Assembly (NCBI GenBank): GCA_033809015.1
Contig: JAPXMM010000116.1
Span: 1-8,100 of the forward strand
From: DTU049 sp033809015
GTDB taxonomy: Bacteria > Bacteroidota > Bacteroidia > Bacteroidales > DTU049
Direction: 5' to 3'
DNA: 8,100 nt
Below the pieces are notes generated by a model. That model did not search any database. It had not been told where the DNA came from and saw nothing but the letters and a program-made list of their open reading frames with translations. Position 1 is the stretch's first letter. Every line of letters begins with the position of its first letter. Of the stretch, positions 6,123 through 8,100 are shown piece after piece. Made by a program: the position numbers and the translations under genes.

Positions 6123-6662
6123 ATCATTAATACAGAAACGGACATATTATCTTATAGTTTTCCACAACAAACAGATAATGCTGTGATTGATAATATAAAT
6201 CATACTGTTGATATTGAAGTAGAATATGGAACAGATCTCTCATCACTTATAGCTACTTTTACACTCTCACCAGGTGCTACTGCATATATTGGTAGTGTGT
6301 TACAGCAATCTGGTGTTACTACAAATGATTTTACAAATCCTGTAACTTATAATATAATTGCAGAAGATGGTTTGACAAATCAAGACTGGCTTGTAACTGT
6401 AAGTATAAACAATTTGGTTGAAAACAAGGATATAAATAAACTTAATATTTATCCAAATCCTGCTTCTGATATTGTTATTATTGAAAATGCTGAAAATTCT
6501 AAAATCTCAATTATTAATATGTTGGGGCAGGTTGTTTTTTCACAAACATTAAATAACAATAACATAAAATTAAATGTTTCGCAGATACCTAATGGTACAT
6601 ATCTTATTAGAGTTGAAAATAACAACGAAGTAATCACGAAAAAGTTGAACGTAATTAGATAA
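5826..6662 (+). CDS. C-terminal fragment of the T9SS repeat protein (spurious N terminus)
   Basis: The open frame starts at ATG 5826, but its first 21 codons (5826-5888, MMRDASSSKRV...) are repeat 5 read in the wrong frame. The true protein sequence resumes at 5889 with SNDGDVSGNHG. It then has the end of repeat 5, repeat 6, the DUF5018-like domain and the T9SS sorting tail ending KKLNVIR. It has no signal peptide and no translation signals of its own, so it is unlikely to be made or exported as a separate protein. An automated caller would probably list it as a separate gene. Confidence 0.6.
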   Translation: MMRDASSSKRVIVDLSWLVTQSNDGDVSGNHGYYDYWVVKLDSSGDIQWQKCLGGSNIDCASSIQQTSDEGFIIAGYTYSNNGDVSGHHGNFDYWVVKLIINTETDILSYSFPQQTDNAVIDNINHTVDIEVEYGTDLSSLIATFTLSPGATAYIGSVLQQSGVTTNDFTNPVTYNIIAEDGLTNQDWLVTVSINNLVENKDINKLNIYPNPASDIVIIENAENSKISIINMLGQVVFSQTLNNNNIKLNVSQIPNGTYLIRVENNNEVITKKLNVIR

Positions 6663-6701
6663 AGTGGTTCAATTTTTAATTTTTTTGTACAAAATTATTT
6701 T

Positions 6702-6737
6702 TACTTTTGTTTTAGTATTTACTTAAATATATTTTAT
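6702..6737 (+). promoter_or_regulatory. Promoter -7 box and conserved leader of the lipoprotein gene
   Basis: TACTTTTG at 6702-6709 fits TAnnTTTG. The nearest TTTG upstream (6684-6687) leaves only 14 nt, short of the usual spacing. From 6705 to 6737 the sequence repeats 4881-4913 with one mismatch (A at 6729 for T at 4905). Weaker similarity continues on both sides, including ATGTGA about 15-20 nt further on. The ATG is about 90 nt downstream. The 138-nt gap after the T9SS locus therefore has its own promoter, so the gene need not depend on read-through. Confidence 0.6.
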
Positions 6738-6800
6738 GTAAATAAAATTTATGTGAGTCTAAAAGTTGTTTTTTAAAATAAAAAATTAACATTCAAGATT

Positions 6801-7922
6801 ATGAAAAAAATAATGTGGGTTTTCATTTTGTTAATTAATTCAATAATTGGATGCTCTCAAACTGATTTTAAGATAAGTAAAGAATTGATTATTAATGATT
6901 ATTATGAAATGAATGTGCTTAGTACAGTGCAGCTTGATAATAAAACATATATTGGCTGCCTAGTGCAAAATGAAAACTTAAATAATTATTACCCAGTTAT
7001 TTATACTATATCTAACAATCAAGTTGATTCAAAAATTAGACTTACCCCTAAAGACGAAGTTTTCTATTCTGATATAAAAATAGTGAATGACCATATAATG
7101 CTGATTGGTGGAACTCCTACTGGAAATGATGAAGAAATGCAAGACTATGTTGGATATTTTGATTTCAGTAACCATGAGATATGGAATGTAAAACTTGAGA
7201 AATCGTTTGAAGGAATAGCAAAAGTTTTTTTGTTAAATGAATATTTTGAGGTAATAACAAGCGGAGAAAATGGATTATTTGCTTATAAAATTGATTATCA
7301 AGGAAAAGTTTTGATTAAAAAAGCTATCAAAATCAGAAATTTTATTGAAGATGTACTAAAAACTAGCGATTTAGGATTTTTAATCCTTTCCGATTCTTTG
7401 AATTCAAAAGGCGAAAGTATTTGTATGAAACTGACTAAATGTGATGCCAATTACAAAATATTACAATCTCAGCAAATCAAAGCGGTAGATAGATTTTTAC
7501 CATTGAAAATGATGGAATATTATGATGGATACATTATTGCTGGCAACATTTCTTCTGACAAGTCTATTCCAACGGTGTATTTTATTGGATTTGATTTAAA
7601 ATTAAAGAATATTAATAAATATCATTTCGAACCAGAACACTATATGTATAAAAGTGATTTTTGGATTAAAGACATTATTTACTCTCAATCACAAAAAATT
7701 TTTGTTGCTTGTGGCATTGTAAAAATTGTGAATGATGATACTAATATCATTTTTACCTTAAATGAAAATAAATTACTTTCCTATAAATTACTTGATAAGA
7801 CAGGTTTTTGGGGAAATAACAATATTATTAATGTCTCAAATAATAGTTTTTACTTAATCACAAATTTCAAGATTAATACTAACTTTGACACTAAAATTAA
7901 AATGATTGAGATAAAAATATAA
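6801..7922 (+). CDS. Putative lipoprotein, seven-repeat beta-propeller-like, unknown function
   Basis: I do not recognise a named family. The 373-aa product begins with a lipoprotein signal: MKKIMW, a hydrophobic stretch to residue 17, and Cys18 in SIIGC, followed by SQTD. It is thus probably anchored in the outer membrane. The rest shows about seven loose repeats of 35-45 residues, starting near 40, 89, 138, 182, 234, 290 and 342. Each has a turn (Asp/Asn-rich), a hydrophobic strand such as DHIMLIGG, LGFLILSDS, DGYIIAGNI or KIFVACGI, and then a strand like YVGYFDF or ESICMKL. This is the pattern of the WQKCLGG repeats next door, greatly diverged, and suggests a seven-bladed propeller. No catalytic residues are apparent. 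It lies 138 nt after the T9SS locus and shares its leader sequence. The frame is intact; the start is fixed by the signal peptide. Confidence 0.75.
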   Translation: MKKIMWVFILLINSIIGCSQTDFKISKELIINDYYEMNVLSTVQLDNKTYIGCLVQNENLNNYYPVIYTISNNQVDSKIRLTPKDEVFYSDIKIVNDHIMLIGGTPTGNDEEMQDYVGYFDFSNHEIWNVKLEKSFEGIAKVFLLNEYFEVITSGENGLFAYKIDYQGKVLIKKAIKIRNFIEDVLKTSDLGFLILSDSLNSKGESICMKLTKCDANYKILQSQQIKAVDRFLPLKMMEYYDGYIIAGNISSDKSIPTVYFIGFDLKLKNINKYHFEPEHYMYKSDFWIKDIIYSQSQKIFVACGIVKIVNDDTNIIFTLNENKLLSYKLLDKTGFWGNNNIINVSNNSFYLITNFKINTNFDTKIKMIEIKI

Positions 7923-8024
7923 GAAGCTACGTCCTACATGCTTACATAAAATATAGTAGTTCCTGTTTAATTTTTAAGATTAGTAAAAGCTAGAAAAATT
8001 TTTTCAAATATTTAAAAATTTTTT

Positions 8025-8032
8025 TAATTTTG
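8025..8032 (+). promoter_or_regulatory. Possible -7 box of a gene beyond the right edge
   Basis: TAATTTTG fits TAnnTTTG, and the preceding 27 nt (about 8007-8033) match 24 of 27 positions of the sequence leading into the 4878 promoter, including AATATTTAAAA. A TTTTTC sits 19 nt upstream of the TA. The 33-nt leader found in front of the other two genes does not follow. The rest of 7923-8100 holds no gene, and I see no convincing terminator hairpin after the 7922 stop. Confidence 0.35.
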
Positions 8033-8100
8033 TATAAATAATTTATTTGTTAATATATATTTTTATATAATCTTTAATTAATCCATAATTTTTATAATTT

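Larger units (their letters stand above)
4961..6662 (+). pseudogene. T9SS-secreted six-repeat (propeller-like) surface protein, broken by stop and frameshift
   Basis: Repaired, this would be one protein of about 567 aa. It has a signal peptide (residues 1-33, hydrophobic core 11-24, likely cut IFA|QAPS), six repeats (5072-6122), a beta-sandwich domain of the cadherin-like/DUF5018 type (about 6129-6410; YGTDLSSLIATFTLSPGATA, then NPVTYNIIAEDGLTNQDW) and a C-terminal Por/T9SS sorting domain (about 6435-6659; NIYPNPASD ... GTYLIRV ... TKKLNVIR). Such proteins cross the outer membrane by type IX secretion. Two lesions fall in repeat 5. First, the CAA (Gln) of WQKCLGG is TAA at 5801-5803. Second, ACAGAGTCC has become ACAGTCC after 5888, a 2-nt loss that brings a TGA at 5894-5896. 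Everything else is in frame, so the decay is recent or the lesions are sequence errors. The ligand is unknown. Confidence 0.85.

Noticed and set aside
6449..6637. Minus-strand open frame of 62 codons
   Set aside because: It is antisense to the T9SS sorting domain, which is clearly the real coding frame.
6683..6694. Perfect 12-nt palindrome TTTTGTACAAAA after the T9SS locus
   Set aside because: It has no loop and little GC, so it is not a credible terminator; as an operator it is a single short site with no second copy in the window.

Overview
The window looks like a low-GC member of the Bacteroidota, most likely near the Bacteroidales. Four things point there. (1) The gene order is rpsL-rpsG-fusA-rpsJ-rplC-rplD with no tuf between fusA and rpsJ. 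(2) Promoters have the Bacteroidota form (TTTG, about 19 nt, then TAnnTTTG) instead of a sigma-70 -35/-10 pair. (3) Shine-Dalgarno sequences are absent in front of nearly every gene. (4) A secreted repeat protein ends in a type IX secretion (Por) C-terminal sorting domain. The EF-G sequence also recalls Bacteroidales EF-G as I remember it. The intergenic DNA is extremely AT-rich; no finer taxonomic call is justified.

Left half (1-4528, minus strand): a translation operon read right to left. A near-consensus promoter at 4496-4528 drives rpsL (S12), rpsG (S7), fusA (EF-G), rpsJ (S10), rplC (L3) and rplD (L4, cut by the window's left edge). The genes are 6-16 nt apart, and rplC and rplD overlap by 10 nt. 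The str and S10 clusters form one transcription unit here. Only rplC carries a Shine-Dalgarno, and it is unusually strong (10 nt complementary to the usual 16S tail).

Middle (4529-4960): about 430 bp of AT-rich DNA between the divergent operon and the plus-strand genes. It holds a repeat cluster (two tandem and one inverted TTATACTAA) upstream of the rpsL promoter, and the promoter of the next gene.

Right half (4961-8100, plus strand): two exported-protein loci. The first (4961-6662) encodes a signal peptide, six about 58-residue 'WQKCLGG' repeats, a cadherin-like/DUF5018-type domain and a T9SS sorting tail. It is broken in repeat 5 by a nonsense codon and a 2-nt deletion, so it reads as two ORFs. 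The second (6801-7922) is an intact putative lipoprotein of 373 aa. Its seven loose repeats follow the same hydrophobic pattern, suggesting a divergent beta-propeller. The two genes share a near-identical 33-nt promoter-proximal leader (32 of 33 identical), so they probably form a co-regulated pair of surface proteins. A third promoter-like sequence near 8025 suggests another plus-strand gene beyond the right edge.
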